A stretch of 33,174 nt of DNA from an uncultured Desulfobacterium sp. (GTDB lineage: Bacteria > Desulfobacterota > Desulfobacteria > Desulfobacterales > Desulfobacteraceae): NCBI GenBank assembly GCA_937124525.1, contig CAKZLA010000547.1:1-33174 (forward strand), given 5' to 3'. The position numbers were made by a program, and so were the translations under genes. The notes below the pieces were generated by a model. It was not told the origin of the DNA, did no database searches, and saw only the letters and a program-made list of their open reading frames with translations. Positions 1 to 8,533 of this stretch are shown here, in pieces (the first letter of the stretch is position 1; each line of letters begins with the position of its first letter).

Positions 1-12
1 ATCTATTCCTCC
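1..12 (-). promoter_or_regulatory. Ribosome-binding site for a gene starting just outside the window (probably dnaK)
   Basis: On the minus strand GGAGGA lies at 12..7 and is followed by six bases to the window edge, which is correct spacing for a start codon immediately outside. It lies about 35 bp downstream of the grpE stop codon. grpE-dnaK is a very common order, so dnaK is the likely gene; that identity is inferred from context only. Confidence 0.55.
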
Positions 13-45
13 AAATATGATGTATATATGATCTGTCTTTAATTT

Positions 46-660
46 TTAATTGTCTTGTTTTGCAACGGATTTAGAAACCACCACCATGGACGGTCGCAGC
101 AGGCGATCGTGGATAAGATATCCCTTTTGAAGTTCGTTGATCACCGTGTTGTCCGGGTGTTCATCGGTTTCCTGCTGGGTGACTGCCTGGTGAAATGCAG
201 GATCAAAGGCTGTACCTTCAGATTTCAGGGATTTCACGTGGAAGGTGTCAAACAGTTTGATCAGTTCTTTGTGGGTTAACTGGATTCCTTCAAGGATGCT
301 GGCGGCATCACTGTGCTTTTCCCCTGAATCAAGGGCACGCTCAAGATTATCCACCACAGTGAGCAGTTTCTTGAAAACCGATTCATTGGCAAATCGTCTG
401 AAGTCTGCAAGTTCCCTTGAAGAGCGCTTCTTGTAATTGTCAAACTCCGCAGAAAGCCGTAGACAACGGTCCTGTTCTGCCCGGAGCTGTGCCTGAAGCG
501 TTTCAATGTCCGGTTGTGCTTCGGTTGATTTGTTATTGCAGGAATCTTTTTCAGATGCTGAATCTGTTGCTTCGGGTGACGCTGCATCTGTTTTGCTGTC
601 ACCGTTGACGGATTCTTTGCCGGTGTCTTCCCTTAGGGATTCATCTTTTTCAGCCAACAT
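46..660 (-). CDS. grpE: Nucleotide exchange factor GrpE
   Basis: GrpE is the dimeric nucleotide exchange factor that releases ADP from the chaperone DnaK during protein folding in the cytosol. The product is about 204 residues, normal for the family. The first ~50 residues are polar and low-complexity (Glu, Asp, Ser, Lys), typical of the disordered GrpE N-terminus. A long coiled-coil region follows with the recognisable EFDNYKKR segment, and the C-terminal beta-wing part carries FDPAFHQAV, a GrpE hallmark, and ends in the family pattern of a hydrophobic strand near RPSMVVVSK. I chose the start at 660 because AGGAG lies 5 bases upstream; an in-frame extension to 717 has no such site and would add residues unlike GrpE. 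It lies downstream of the SRP RNA gene and directly before a probable dnaK site at the window edge. Confidence 0.96.
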   Translation of the reverse strand: MLAEKDESLREDTGKESVNGDSKTDAASPEATDSASEKDSCNNKSTEAQPDIETLQAQLRAEQDRCLRLSAEFDNYKKRSSRELADFRRFANESVFKKLLTVVDNLERALDSGEKHSDAASILEGIQLTHKELIKLFDTFHVKSLKSEGTAFDPAFHQAVTQQETDEHPDNTVINELQKGYLIHDRLLRPSMVVVSKSVAKQDN

Positions 661-796
661 TTTCTCCTGATCCAAGTATTTTGATATATAACGTCTTAAA
701 AAGTATATAATAAACATAGATTTAATTTTAGGAGAAAATAAGACCGTTTGATGTCATGTCAAGAAATAAAAATGGGGGGGAGGGGGTAAAAAAAGA
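661..796 (-). terminator. U-tract terminator after the SRP RNA, plus grpE leader
   Basis: On the minus strand the outer GC-rich stem of the SRP RNA (strand 797-804) is followed at once by a TCTTTTTTT tract at 796..788, a typical intrinsic terminator arrangement. The remaining bases up to the grpE start are C-rich then AT-rich, with no gene. A grpE promoter is expected here, but I cannot name clean -35/-10 boxes. Confidence 0.6.
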
Positions 797-963
797 CCCG
801 GCTGGCTGGCAAATCACCGGAATATTGCATGACCGGGATCAATCCACGACACAGATGATATCACTTATCGCTGCTTCCTTCCGGATCTGACGAGGTTCAT
901 GACCTTCTGTTACGCGGCGACCGATCAGAATACCCATGGGCAATTTGACACAGCACAGCCGGG
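797..963 (-). ncRNA. ffs: Signal recognition particle RNA (4.5S-type)
   Basis: The minus strand carries the near-universal SRP RNA apical motif CAGATCCGGAAGGAAGCAGC (around 889..870), the site bound by Ffh in helix 8. The ends pair: CCCGGCTG at 963..956 with CAGCCGGG at 804..797. Further matching segments inside (for example CAAAT with ATTTG) support the long rod-like hairpin. A T-run directly follows the 3' end. The predicted length is about 167 nt, longer than the ~114 nt E. coli 4.5S RNA but without an obvious Alu domain. The ends are inferred from pairing, so either could be off by a few bases. The RNA works with Ffh to target nascent membrane proteins to the SecYEG translocon. Confidence 0.93.
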
Positions 964-1077
964 AGACAAAATCTATACTTCAAATTTAAGGGTTTTACAA
1001 GGAAAATTTTGTCATTGTTTTTTTGGGGGTGTGGTGGGCAAGATTTTTTTGAGAAGAATAAAAATGGGAATACGCCC
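964..1077. other. Intergenic between tamA and ffs
   Basis: A short AT-rich stretch with a plus-strand T-run (around 1016-1049) and no open frame of interest. It must hold the ffs promoter reading leftward and the end of the tamA transcript. No clear boxes could be assigned. Confidence 0.4.
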
Positions 1078-3423
1078 TCAAAATGTATACCCTATGGAAA
1101 AATGAATTTGTCCCGGGCTTTCTCCGTCTTCTGGATTCAGTTTATGGCCGTATAACAGCCCTATGGGCCCAATGGGGGTGTTGTATCGAAGGCCGGTGCC
1201 AATGGCATACCTGAAGTCATTCAAGGCTTCTGGTTCATCGGTGTTATCAATTTTACCGGTGTCCATAAAGAATGTCAGCTCAAAATTGGCAGGCAGGTCA
1301 ATGCGGGCTTCCAGACTGGCGGATATGGATGTCCTGCCCCCCAGGGCAGTGTCGTTATCATCGGGTTCGGTGAGGAGCATATTTTCTCTGAATCCCCGGA
1401 CATCGGAAATGCCTCCCAGGAAAAAAAGCTGATCATCGGCAACGGTGTTGGAGGACCCCAAGGGCTGGATATGTCCCATGCGACCTGCCATGGCAAAGGT
1501 GAATCCTTTAAAAGGAGAGAGATAGTGCCTTGCGTCCAGCTGATATTTTAAAAATCGATCCAGGTCGTTACCAAATCCTGAAAAGAGATCCACCGATGCA
1601 AAGGATAAAAATCCCCGGGTGGGCTTTATGGGCGAATCCCGGTTATCCCATGCCAGGGAGGAGGAGGAGATAAGGATGTTCCGGGTCTCTTCCTGCTCCT
1701 CATCGTCTCCACCAAATTGAACTCGGTTTTCGTACTCAAAATTGAGACCTGCCGTCAGATGGGGGGTTAATCGTCTGGCAAAGGCAGATTGAGCCCCCCA
1801 GCTGCGGGTACCAAAATCCTGGTTCAGGGGCTCTTCTTTCTCTTCATAAATGGTGAAGGTGGCAGAGATGAGTGTATCCAGAAAAAAAGGATCTTTAATA
1901 CCGGCTTCAACCCGGTGACCGATGCCGCTGATATACCCCTCCACCCAGGCATTCATATCCTCTCCCATGAAGTTGGTGTCTCCGGTTTTGACTTTGAGAT
2001 AGCCTAAATTTTCCGTATCAAAGCCTGCGGCAGCTTCAACATAATAGGGTTTTCTTTCTTTTATGGTAATGTCAATGTCAGGTTGGACCTCCTGGGTCTT
2101 TAAACCCGGTGCCGTGATTTTCACCGATTCCACGGAATAAATTTCCCGGACCTTTTTCTGGGTGGTAAAGAGCTGTTTCAGAGAAAAGGGCTCTCCCGTG
2201 GTGATCCTCACCTTTTTCTCCATGACTTTTTGTTTGAGCCGCTTGTTGCCGGCATAGTGGAGCTCTCCAAACCGGGTAAAGACGCCTGGTTGAACCTGCC
2301 ATGTGATGTCTACCAGGGTTTTGTCCGGGTTTAACCGGGTTTCAGCGGTGACCTTGACATGGGGATAGCCCTTTTCTGAGATTTTTGCCGCCAGTACATT
2401 GGCATCACTTTTTACCATATAGTCCCGGAAGGGTTTCCCCGGGGAGAGGGTGAGGAGTTCCCGGGCCTCTTCCTGGGAAAGAATATCTCCAAGACCTGAT
2501 ATTTCGGTATTCTCCACCAATGTGCGGGGACCTTCAATAATATGGATGGTGATATACATCTGCTGGGTGGTCTGGTTTTTTTCGGGGGGGGCGTTGCCGT
2601 CATTTTCACTTTCCACGCGGATATCATGGGTGATTTTTGCATTGAGAAACCCCTGACTGAAATAGACCAGATCAATGGCTTCCAGATCTTTTTTTAGTGT
2701 TTTTAAGTTGAAACCACCGACATCCGTCAGTCCCTTGGGGTGGGTGAGCATGGCATCTCGGATTTTTGAGGCATCCACCAGGCTGTTGCCTGTGATATCA
2801 AGCTGTTTTACCACCTGCTGGGTGCCTTCTTTAATACGATAGATCACCTGCCGGATGACTTTTGACGGTTTTTCTTCAAGTGTCTGGGACTCCAAGGTCA
2901 CTTCCACGTTGGCGAATCCTGCTTCCAAGTATTTTTTCTGGAGACTGTTTTTTCCTTTTCTAAGGCCGGAACCGTTGGGATCTCCCTTTTCAAAGATGAT
3001 AATCTCTTTTTTCAGTTGATGGTGGGAAAAAAAGGCATTGCCTTCAAAGGAAATTTTATATTGGGGGCCTTCCTGGATAATTATTTCAACAATATGTTTC
3101 TTTTTTCCGGGAATGGGAACCGTTTTTGTTTCTATGTTAGCTTGGGCAAACCCTTTTGCCATATAAAAAGCGATGAGATTCTTAATGTCCTGTTTTAACC
3201 AATTTTCATTGAGACAATTCATTTGCCCTGGCAAAAGGGAGGATATCCATATTTTCAGACGGAGTTTAAGTCTGGCACTGGAAAAATGGGTGTTTCCAGT
3301 GAATTCAATGCGTTTAATTCGGGTGCACGGCTTTGCAGGAGTTGCCTCTTCTGCCTTGGCAGGGGTTGTGCCAAGGGTTAATGCCAGGGCAAAGATAGCC
3401 AACATCATGGTGATCTTTTTCAT
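1078..3423 (-). CDS. tamA: TamA-like outer membrane assembly protein (BamA/Omp85 family)
   Basis: An Omp85-family outer membrane protein expected to work with TamB, encoded just upstream, in inserting proteins into the outer membrane or moving lipids to it. The first ~24 residues are a Sec signal peptide ending TPAKA. I see five POTRA-like modules, each marked by a beta-strand plus GN-type turn: near residues 36-44 (RIKRIEFTGN), ~128 (ISFEGN), ~208 (LDITGN), ~305 (TEISGLG) and ~385 (ELHYAGN). The second half is a beta-barrel with the conserved GGxxxVRGF-like segment (FLGGISDVRGF) and a terminal phenylalanine (FSIGYTF) expected of a BAM substrate. Its ATG overlaps the tamB stop codon by 4 bases, indicating translational coupling. 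E. coli TamA has three POTRA domains and ~577 residues; this 781-residue protein has BamA-like length, but its pairing with tamB favours the TamA name. Confidence 0.85.
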   Translation of the reverse strand: MKKITMMLAIFALALTLGTTPAKAEEATPAKPCTRIKRIEFTGNTHFSSARLKLRLKIWISSLLPGQMNCLNENWLKQDIKNLIAFYMAKGFAQANIETKTVPIPGKKKHIVEIIIQEGPQYKISFEGNAFFSHHQLKKEIIIFEKGDPNGSGLRKGKNSLQKKYLEAGFANVEVTLESQTLEEKPSKVIRQVIYRIKEGTQQVVKQLDITGNSLVDASKIRDAMLTHPKGLTDVGGFNLKTLKKDLEAIDLVYFSQGFLNAKITHDIRVESENDGNAPPEKNQTTQQMYITIHIIEGPRTLVENTEISGLGDILSQEEARELLTLSPGKPFRDYMVKSDANVLAAKISEKGYPHVKVTAETRLNPDKTLVDITWQVQPGVFTRFGELHYAGNKRLKQKVMEKKVRITTGEPFSLKQLFTTQKKVREIYSVESVKITAPGLKTQEVQPDIDITIKERKPYYVEAAAGFDTENLGYLKVKTGDTNFMGEDMNAWVEGYISGIGHRVEAGIKDPFFLDTLISATFTIYEEKEEPLNQDFGTRSWGAQSAFARRLTPHLTAGLNFEYENRVQFGGDDEEQEETRNILISSSSLAWDNRDSPIKPTRGFLSFASVDLFSGFGNDLDRFLKYQLDARHYLSPFKGFTFAMAGRMGHIQPLGSSNTVADDQLFFLGGISDVRGFRENMLLTEPDDNDTALGGRTSISASLEARIDLPANFELTFFMDTGKIDNTDEPEALNDFRYAIGTGLRYNTPIGPIGLLYGHKLNPEDGESPGQIHFSIGYTF

Positions 3424-6400
3424 TCAAATTCCAATCTGTATTTTAGTTCCCCGCCAAATTTTCCCTGGGAGTCCTGGAAACCTGAAGCGCTGACATTGTC
3501 AGACACCCGGTAATCGGCAGAGGTGGTCTGGACCATCTGTCCATCCTTGGAGGCGGTGCCATATTTTACGGTGATACGGTCGGTGAGCTTTTTACCCACA
3601 GTTACGTTGACACTGCCCACCCCCCCATTACTGTCGGGGTCATCAAACCCCATTTCAAAAATATCCAGGCCCGTGGCGGCCCGCATATTATCCTGGACAG
3701 AGGACGCTGCAAACTGGGCCAGGGCATTTTCTGGAGAAAAAGTGGTTCCTCCCTCGGAGGAGATTAATTCATTGGTGGTTCTTCCCCTTAACAAAAGGGA
3801 TGTGATATCTGCCTGTTCCAGCTCCGGGTCCGATGTCAGTGAAAAAATAAGCTCCTCTGGAGTGCCGGTGACGGACAGGGTAATATCCCAATCCCTGACT
3901 TCATGGAGGGCCTGGATGTCTATTTCCGGTTCTATTTTATAGGGGTTGATAAAATCAATGATGCCCCGGGTTAGGGTAAACTCTTTATTATACTGCTGGA
4001 TGGTCCCAGGATCAATGGTGGAGCGCCCCGATACCATGGGGGCCAGTGGGGAACCCTGTATGCGGATGTCCGGGTGGATCTCAAGATTGGCAAGGTCCAG
4101 GTCGACAATGAAATTGTTTTTGGCCTGGATAAAAATGTCCAGGGTCAGGTTTTCCAGATAGGGGCTGGGCTTTTCTTCTGTTTTAACTCCTTTGCGGGAG
4201 CGCTGGGGGTTGATAATTGCCGAAAGGATCTCTTTGTTGATACTGATTTCCTTGGTTAACTCCCCGGAGTCCAACAGGATGGTGCCGGTTAGGGCCGATT
4301 TTTCCATGGTGCCGTCGAGGTTAAGATTCACATCAAACAGGGCATCAAGTCCATCGGGAACGTTCACCGGCAGGGCCTTGCCGGTGACCTGGGCCGTGTA
4401 TACCTGGGGCGTGAAATCCATGAGAGACGTTTTGCCGGTGATGAAAAAAGTTCCCTTGTCCAGAAAGCCCTTGATCCCCTTTATTTCCACCTGGTCCATG
4501 TCCGCCAGGATGGTGCCGTTGATGCCGTGGAGTTTTGACTGAGAGTCCGGTATGGTGAGCCCCAGATTATTGAGATTGAGTGCCGCATTAAATTGGGATG
4601 CTTTAAGCTCTCTTTTGATCAGGGCTGTGGCATCAAGGGTTATTTCTCCCTCTAAATCGGGAATGGTATCTGCAAATAGTTTGGTTGCCTTTGCTGGAAT
4701 TCGGGCCGTGGCTTTGGCTGTGATATCTCCGCCCACCTTCCCCGATGCCTCCAGAGTGATGCTTCCCTGTCCCGGTAAGGATGTTGTGAAGGGGGCAACC
4801 TGAAAGGTCTTTCCCTGGAGCACGGCATTCATGTCTGTTGAGTTAACGGTGAATTTTTTCTGCACCACCATGGAGAGGTCTTTGATGCTGCTTTTCACCG
4901 TGATATCATCGGGGTGATCGGCATTGCCCTTAAGAGAAATATTCCCGGTTACATGGCCAATTATATCCTTCTGGCCCGCCAGTTGGAGCCATGGGGTGAG
5001 GGCTGTTTTTTGGAAAACAAGGTCTCCTTGGAAATCCTGGGTGGCCAGGTTAAAACCGGCATTGATATCAAAATTGAGTTTTCCTTTTATTTCGGCATAC
5101 TGATCCTGGAGTGTCACATTGGCGGTGAAATCCTGGATCTGCTTTCCATCTACGGTGAGGTCTGTGAGGGAAATATCCCCCTGGACCCGGGGATCTTCAA
5201 AGGTTCCCGTGCCAGATAAATTACAGGAGAAAATGCCATCGGCAGGGCTCTGGGATTTTATGTGATTAAAACTGGAGAGTCTGATGTCATTGGCTTTAAG
5301 GTTCACTTCAAAACGATGTTGGAGATTTGCCCATCCTGTTGCTGTGAGTTTCCGGGTCTCATCCAGTGCGATGTTAAGGGTATCAATATAGAGCTTTTGG
5401 GGATCAACACGGGCGGACAGGTCCACTTTTTTGATGGATTCTCCAGCCACTTCAATGTCCTGGCCCAGGAGTGTTAGCGTTGCTTTGGGAAGGTCTTTAC
5501 TGCCATTGACATTTGCTGCAAGGGTTATTACCCCCTTAAGCCCCTGTTCTTCCAGTGCTTTTATATAAGGGATGAATGTTTCAAGAAGAATGGGGCTTGA
5601 ATTTAATTTGAGATTAAACCTGGGATTTTTTAAGGGCACCATTTTTCCGGGTTCCAGAACGGCAGCATCCCCCAGGAGGGTTATGTTCGTTGAGCCAGAC
5701 GTGATCTTGCACTGCTTGATATCAACGATTCCCTGGTCCAATGTGAGGCGAATATCGGTGTCGGCCCGGGGGTAATCCTGGTATCCGGCCCCAATGGCTT
5801 TAAAGCTGAGGGTCCCCTTGGGGGGGGCGGTGATGCCCCCTGAAAAGGTGATGCTCAGCTGACAGGTACCGAAAATGCCCTTGGTACCAAAGGTGTCAAG
5901 CAAGGTGCCAGGAACAATATCTTTCCCCTCAAGGACAATATCCCAGGCCAGGGCATCCAGATTCTTTTCCGGGTTCATAAACCCTTTGGGAAAGGCCTGG
6001 GAGAGATCCACATTGCCCTTTGCGCTTATCAGGCCACTGTTATGATCCAGAAAAAAATTACTAATATGACAAATTTTGTTTGTCATGGTAATGTCAATAT
6101 CTGCCCGGTTGATCTTTTGGTTAAGTACCATTCCCCCGGGATAGTTAAGGAAAAGGCTAATGTCCGGGTTATCCAGAGGTCCTTTAACCGTGGCACGGGC
6201 CGCAATCTGCCCGGAAATATCTGTGGTGTTTTTCACAGCCATGAGGGTTTGGGCGATATCTCCCTCCAGGGTCAAATTGATATCAGTCTCGGGGGTGGAA
6301 AAAAGGGTGTGAGCGCTGCCGGTTAATACAAGGTTGGCTGCATCGGTATCAATGTGAAGGCTCAAATCGGTGAGGGCATCCTTTAAAAAGGCCGTAGAAA

Positions 6401-7058
6401 GGGTGAACCGGTTTATGGTGGTTTGTACCTCTGGCCGATTTATCCGGATATTGCCCGTGGAGAGATTGAGAGTTGCTGCCATTTTTTTAAGATTGCCCTG
6501 ACTTTCAAGGGACAACCCTTCAATGGTGGCATCCATGGCATCGGGAACCGACATAAAGGAAAAGGTCCCATCGGTGATGGCAATGGCCTTGGCAATGATG
6601 TTCAGGGGCAGGGCAGCCGGGGGGGATTCCGGTTCCTCGGGGGTGGGCTCGATTGGGGAGGGGTCACCAACCAGGGCGGCAAGTATGTTTAGTTCATTGT
6701 CTTTGTTTTTTTCAATGGCCATGGTGGGGGCATTAATGGAGAGTTCTTTTATGACAAGTTCCCGGTTAAAAAGGGCTGCAAGATCCAGGGAGAGAAAAAG
6801 ACGGTTAAATTTTGCAACCGGTTGGTTCTCCTGGGAGACAAGGGCTGCATCGGTGATCTCAAGCACCCCCCTGGCCGGGGAAAATTTAAGGGTCTCCCAT
6901 GTGAGACTGCCGGGGATTTGATCATTGATGATGTTTTGAAGTTTTTTGGACCCCTGGGAAGATTCAATGTAAAACAGGCCGGAAACAAGGGTTATGCAAA
7001 TTAAGAGGCAGATTCCTGCAAGGGTGACACCGGTGATGATGGAAATTTTTTTTAACAT
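3420..7058 (-). CDS. tamB: TamB-like inner membrane protein, DUF490 family
   Basis: TamB belongs to the AsmA-like/bridge-type family of long periplasmic beta-rich proteins that span from inner to outer membrane and are implicated in outer membrane protein assembly and phospholipid transport. The product has 1212 residues, close to the ~1260 of E. coli TamB. A single N-terminal signal anchor lies at about residues 7-30. The rest is a long series of repetitive amphipathic beta-strands with many Gly, Asp and Asn turns and no further membrane segment. The C-terminal ~350 residues carry the conserved DUF490 region (segments such as GSPLAPMVSGR, EPEIDIQA and DRITVKYG). The gene starts 8 bp after the lipoprotein gene and ends inside the tamA start codon, so lipoprotein-tamB-tamA form one operon. 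The Shine-Dalgarno (GAGGA) lies rather far from the ATG. Confidence 0.9.
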   Translation of the reverse strand: MLKKISIITGVTLAGICLLICITLVSGLFYIESSQGSKKLQNIINDQIPGSLTWETLKFSPARGVLEITDAALVSQENQPVAKFNRLFLSLDLAALFNRELVIKELSINAPTMAIEKNKDNELNILAALVGDPSPIEPTPEEPESPPAALPLNIIAKAIAITDGTFSFMSVPDAMDATIEGLSLESQGNLKKMAATLNLSTGNIRINRPEVQTTINRFTLSTAFLKDALTDLSLHIDTDAANLVLTGSAHTLFSTPETDINLTLEGDIAQTLMAVKNTTDISGQIAARATVKGPLDNPDISLFLNYPGGMVLNQKINRADIDITMTNKICHISNFFLDHNSGLISAKGNVDLSQAFPKGFMNPEKNLDALAWDIVLEGKDIVPGTLLDTFGTKGIFGTCQLSITFSGGITAPPKGTLSFKAIGAGYQDYPRADTDIRLTLDQGIVDIKQCKITSGSTNITLLGDAAVLEPGKMVPLKNPRFNLKLNSSPILLETFIPYIKALEEQGLKGVITLAANVNGSKDLPKATLTLLGQDIEVAGESIKKVDLSARVDPQKLYIDTLNIALDETRKLTATGWANLQHRFEVNLKANDIRLSSFNHIKSQSPADGIFSCNLSGTGTFEDPRVQGDISLTDLTVDGKQIQDFTANVTLQDQYAEIKGKLNFDINAGFNLATQDFQGDLVFQKTALTPWLQLAGQKDIIGHVTGNISLKGNADHPDDITVKSSIKDLSMVVQKKFTVNSTDMNAVLQGKTFQVAPFTTSLPGQGSITLEASGKVGGDITAKATARIPAKATKLFADTIPDLEGEITLDATALIKRELKASQFNAALNLNNLGLTIPDSQSKLHGINGTILADMDQVEIKGIKGFLDKGTFFITGKTSLMDFTPQVYTAQVTGKALPVNVPDGLDALFDVNLNLDGTMEKSALTGTILLDSGELTKEISINKEILSAIINPQRSRKGVKTEEKPSPYLENLTLDIFIQAKNNFIVDLDLANLEIHPDIRIQGSPLAPMVSGRSTIDPGTIQQYNKEFTLTRGIIDFINPYKIEPEIDIQALHEVRDWDITLSVTGTPEELIFSLTSDPELEQADITSLLLRGRTTNELISSEGGTTFSPENALAQFAASSVQDNMRAATGLDIFEMGFDDPDSNGGVGSVNVTVGKKLTDRITVKYGTASKDGQMVQTTSADYRVSDNVSASGFQDSQGKFGGELKYRLEFE

Positions 7059-7066
7059 ACTATTTT

Positions 7067-7726
7067 TTATACATCCTCAAGGGCGTTGAGCTTTTTTTCC
7101 AGGGGCTTTGTTTCGTCCTTCATTCCTTTATCCTCCAGCGCCTTGGTCAGGGCTTCAAGCTCTTGCTTGAGTTTGGGGATGAGGTCATTTTTAATACTTT
7201 TTTGAAAGGCTTCTCCCGATGTTTTCATCTTTTGTGCAAGTTCATCAATTTTATTTTCAAGCTCTTGGTATTCTTTGCTTTCGGGTATGGACTTCATGTT
7301 ATTGACCATCTTGTCCAGACCGGTCTTGAATTTGTCAATAAAAGGGGTTAATCCCTGGAGGGGAGAGGGTGGGAGGGTTTTTATGATTATCCCTTTTTTG
7401 AGTGGCTCTCCGCCCTTTTGGGCCAAGCTCATGATAATTGCTTTTTCATGCTCCTTAAGGGGGGATTCGACGATTTTAAATCGAGAATGTTCTGTAAAGG
7501 CGGATTTAAATGCCTCTTCAATGTCAACGGACACTATATATTCACCCGTATCCGTGTAAGCAATGTGGGTTACATGCCCCACTTTGTTCTGATCAAAGAA
7601 AATTGGCTCCTCTTTTTTCAGGCCCTGGATGTCGGAAAAAGAGAGATCCAGGGAGAAGTTGCTGCATCCTGCCAGCAGAAAGAGGGTCAGAGGTATTGTT
7701 AAAAACAGTTTTAACCTGGCGTGCAT
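7067..7726 (-). CDS. Lipoprotein with MlaD/MCE-like domain
   Basis: The protein has 219 residues and a type II signal peptide with lipobox LLAGC (Cys at about residue 21), so it should be lipid-anchored. The segment right after the anchor reads SFSDIQGLKKEEPIFFDQNKVG..., matching the start of MCE/MlaD domains (strand, then GL-x-x-G/E-x-x-V, then VG-x-V). These domains form hexameric lipid-transfer rings. The second half (about 130-215) is a long charged helix or coiled coil, as in MlaD-type proteins. GGGAGG lies 6 bases before the ATG. Lying in one operon with tamB and tamA, it suggests a role in envelope lipid traffic. No permease or ATPase of a full Mla system is in the window. The MCE call rests on pattern recognition, not on a search. 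Confidence 0.68.
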   Translation of the reverse strand: MHARLKLFLTIPLTLFLLAGCSNFSLDLSFSDIQGLKKEEPIFFDQNKVGHVTHIAYTDTGEYIVSVDIEEAFKSAFTEHSRFKIVESPLKEHEKAIIMSLAQKGGEPLKKGIIIKTLPPSPLQGLTPFIDKFKTGLDKMVNNMKSIPESKEYQELENKIDELAQKMKTSGEAFQKSIKNDLIPKLKQELEALTKALEDKGMKDETKPLEKKLNALEDV

Positions 7727-7749
7727 GGTTGCCTCCCTATGATTGAGTC

Positions 7750-8175
7750 TTAGTTCAGTGTTTCCTTGTCTTCTTCCGGCAGGGAAAATTTTATCACCGG
7801 CACCCCCTCCTTATCCAGGAGTTTGTCTTCTTCTGGGGTGGTGATGCCTCTTATGTTTTTGGGACTTGAGCTGCCATAGTGGATTTTCAGGGCTTCCCGG
7901 GCAAAACTTGTACCCACATTTTCAAAGTTCTTTTCCACGAATTGGGTCAGTTTATCATTGATTCTGGACATCACATCCTGTTGGTTTTTCTGGATGGAGG
8001 TGGCCTGGGAGGATGTCCTCACCGCCACTGTGGAAAGTTTTTGCTGAACAGATGTGGTTTCACACACAGGGCATGACACAAGGCCCTGCTGGTATTGATG
8101 TTCAAACTCACTGCTGTCATCAAACCACCCCTCAAAGGTGTGGCCGTTAATGCATTCAAGATCAAATACAATCAT
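7750..8175 (-). CDS. DUF1178 family protein
   Basis: A 141-residue protein starting MIVFDLECINGHTFEGWF, the typical opening of DUF1178 proteins, which carry an N-terminal zinc-ribbon-like region. The cysteine pairs are Cys8 in the first strand and a CPVC knuckle near residue 35, and the middle is a charged helix. Function in this family is unknown. It precedes the MlaD-like lipoprotein by 23 bp on the same strand and may be the first gene of the envelope operon. AGGAT sits about 9 bases before the ATG. Confidence 0.82.
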   Translation of the reverse strand: MIVFDLECINGHTFEGWFDDSSEFEHQYQQGLVSCPVCETTSVQQKLSTVAVRTSSQATSIQKNQQDVMSRINDKLTQFVEKNFENVGTSFAREALKIHYGSSSPKNIRGITTPEEDKLLDKEGVPVIKFSLPEEDKETLN

Positions 8176-8533
8176 ATTGGATTATCCTGGTGTCCATCCT
8201 GCGATGGATAGTGTGTTTTCATATAACTGCCACGGGCAGACCGTATTCTGGGCACGGTCTGCCCATAACTAAAATTAAAAATCCTTTAATTCCAGCGTGT
8301 TGGTGGGGCTGGCATGGCAGGCCCGCCTGTCACGATAAAGTTTTAATGACACGTGCGTTTGCTGTGGTGGATTCTTATAAAAAATGCTGTTGTTTTTGGT
8401 CAAGGCCAGGAGATCGTCAGCATACCACCTGTGATGACTTAAAAAAAATATGTGCCAACCCTATGTATTGCTCCAAAATACCATAAAAAGTGCCAAAGGC
8501 CAACAGGTTGTCTATCTGTTGATCGTGTCAGGT
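8176..8533. other. Non-coding gap between the radical SAM gene and the DUF1178 gene
   Basis: No convincing gene on either strand. The notable structure is a perfect 11-bp inverted repeat with a 9-base loop: GGGCAGACCGT at 8234-8244 and ACGGTCTGCCC at 8254-8264. Neither side has a T-run, so it is not a classic intrinsic terminator; it could be a stem in the DUF1178 leader or a transcript end. A second small palindromic stretch (GGCAGG/GCCTGT) lies near 8315-8330. Confidence 0.5.

Noticed and set aside
8190..8486. A plus-strand frame between the radical SAM and DUF1178 genes
   Set aside because: No Shine-Dalgarno, it crosses the perfect hairpin, and its composition is unlike the neighbours.
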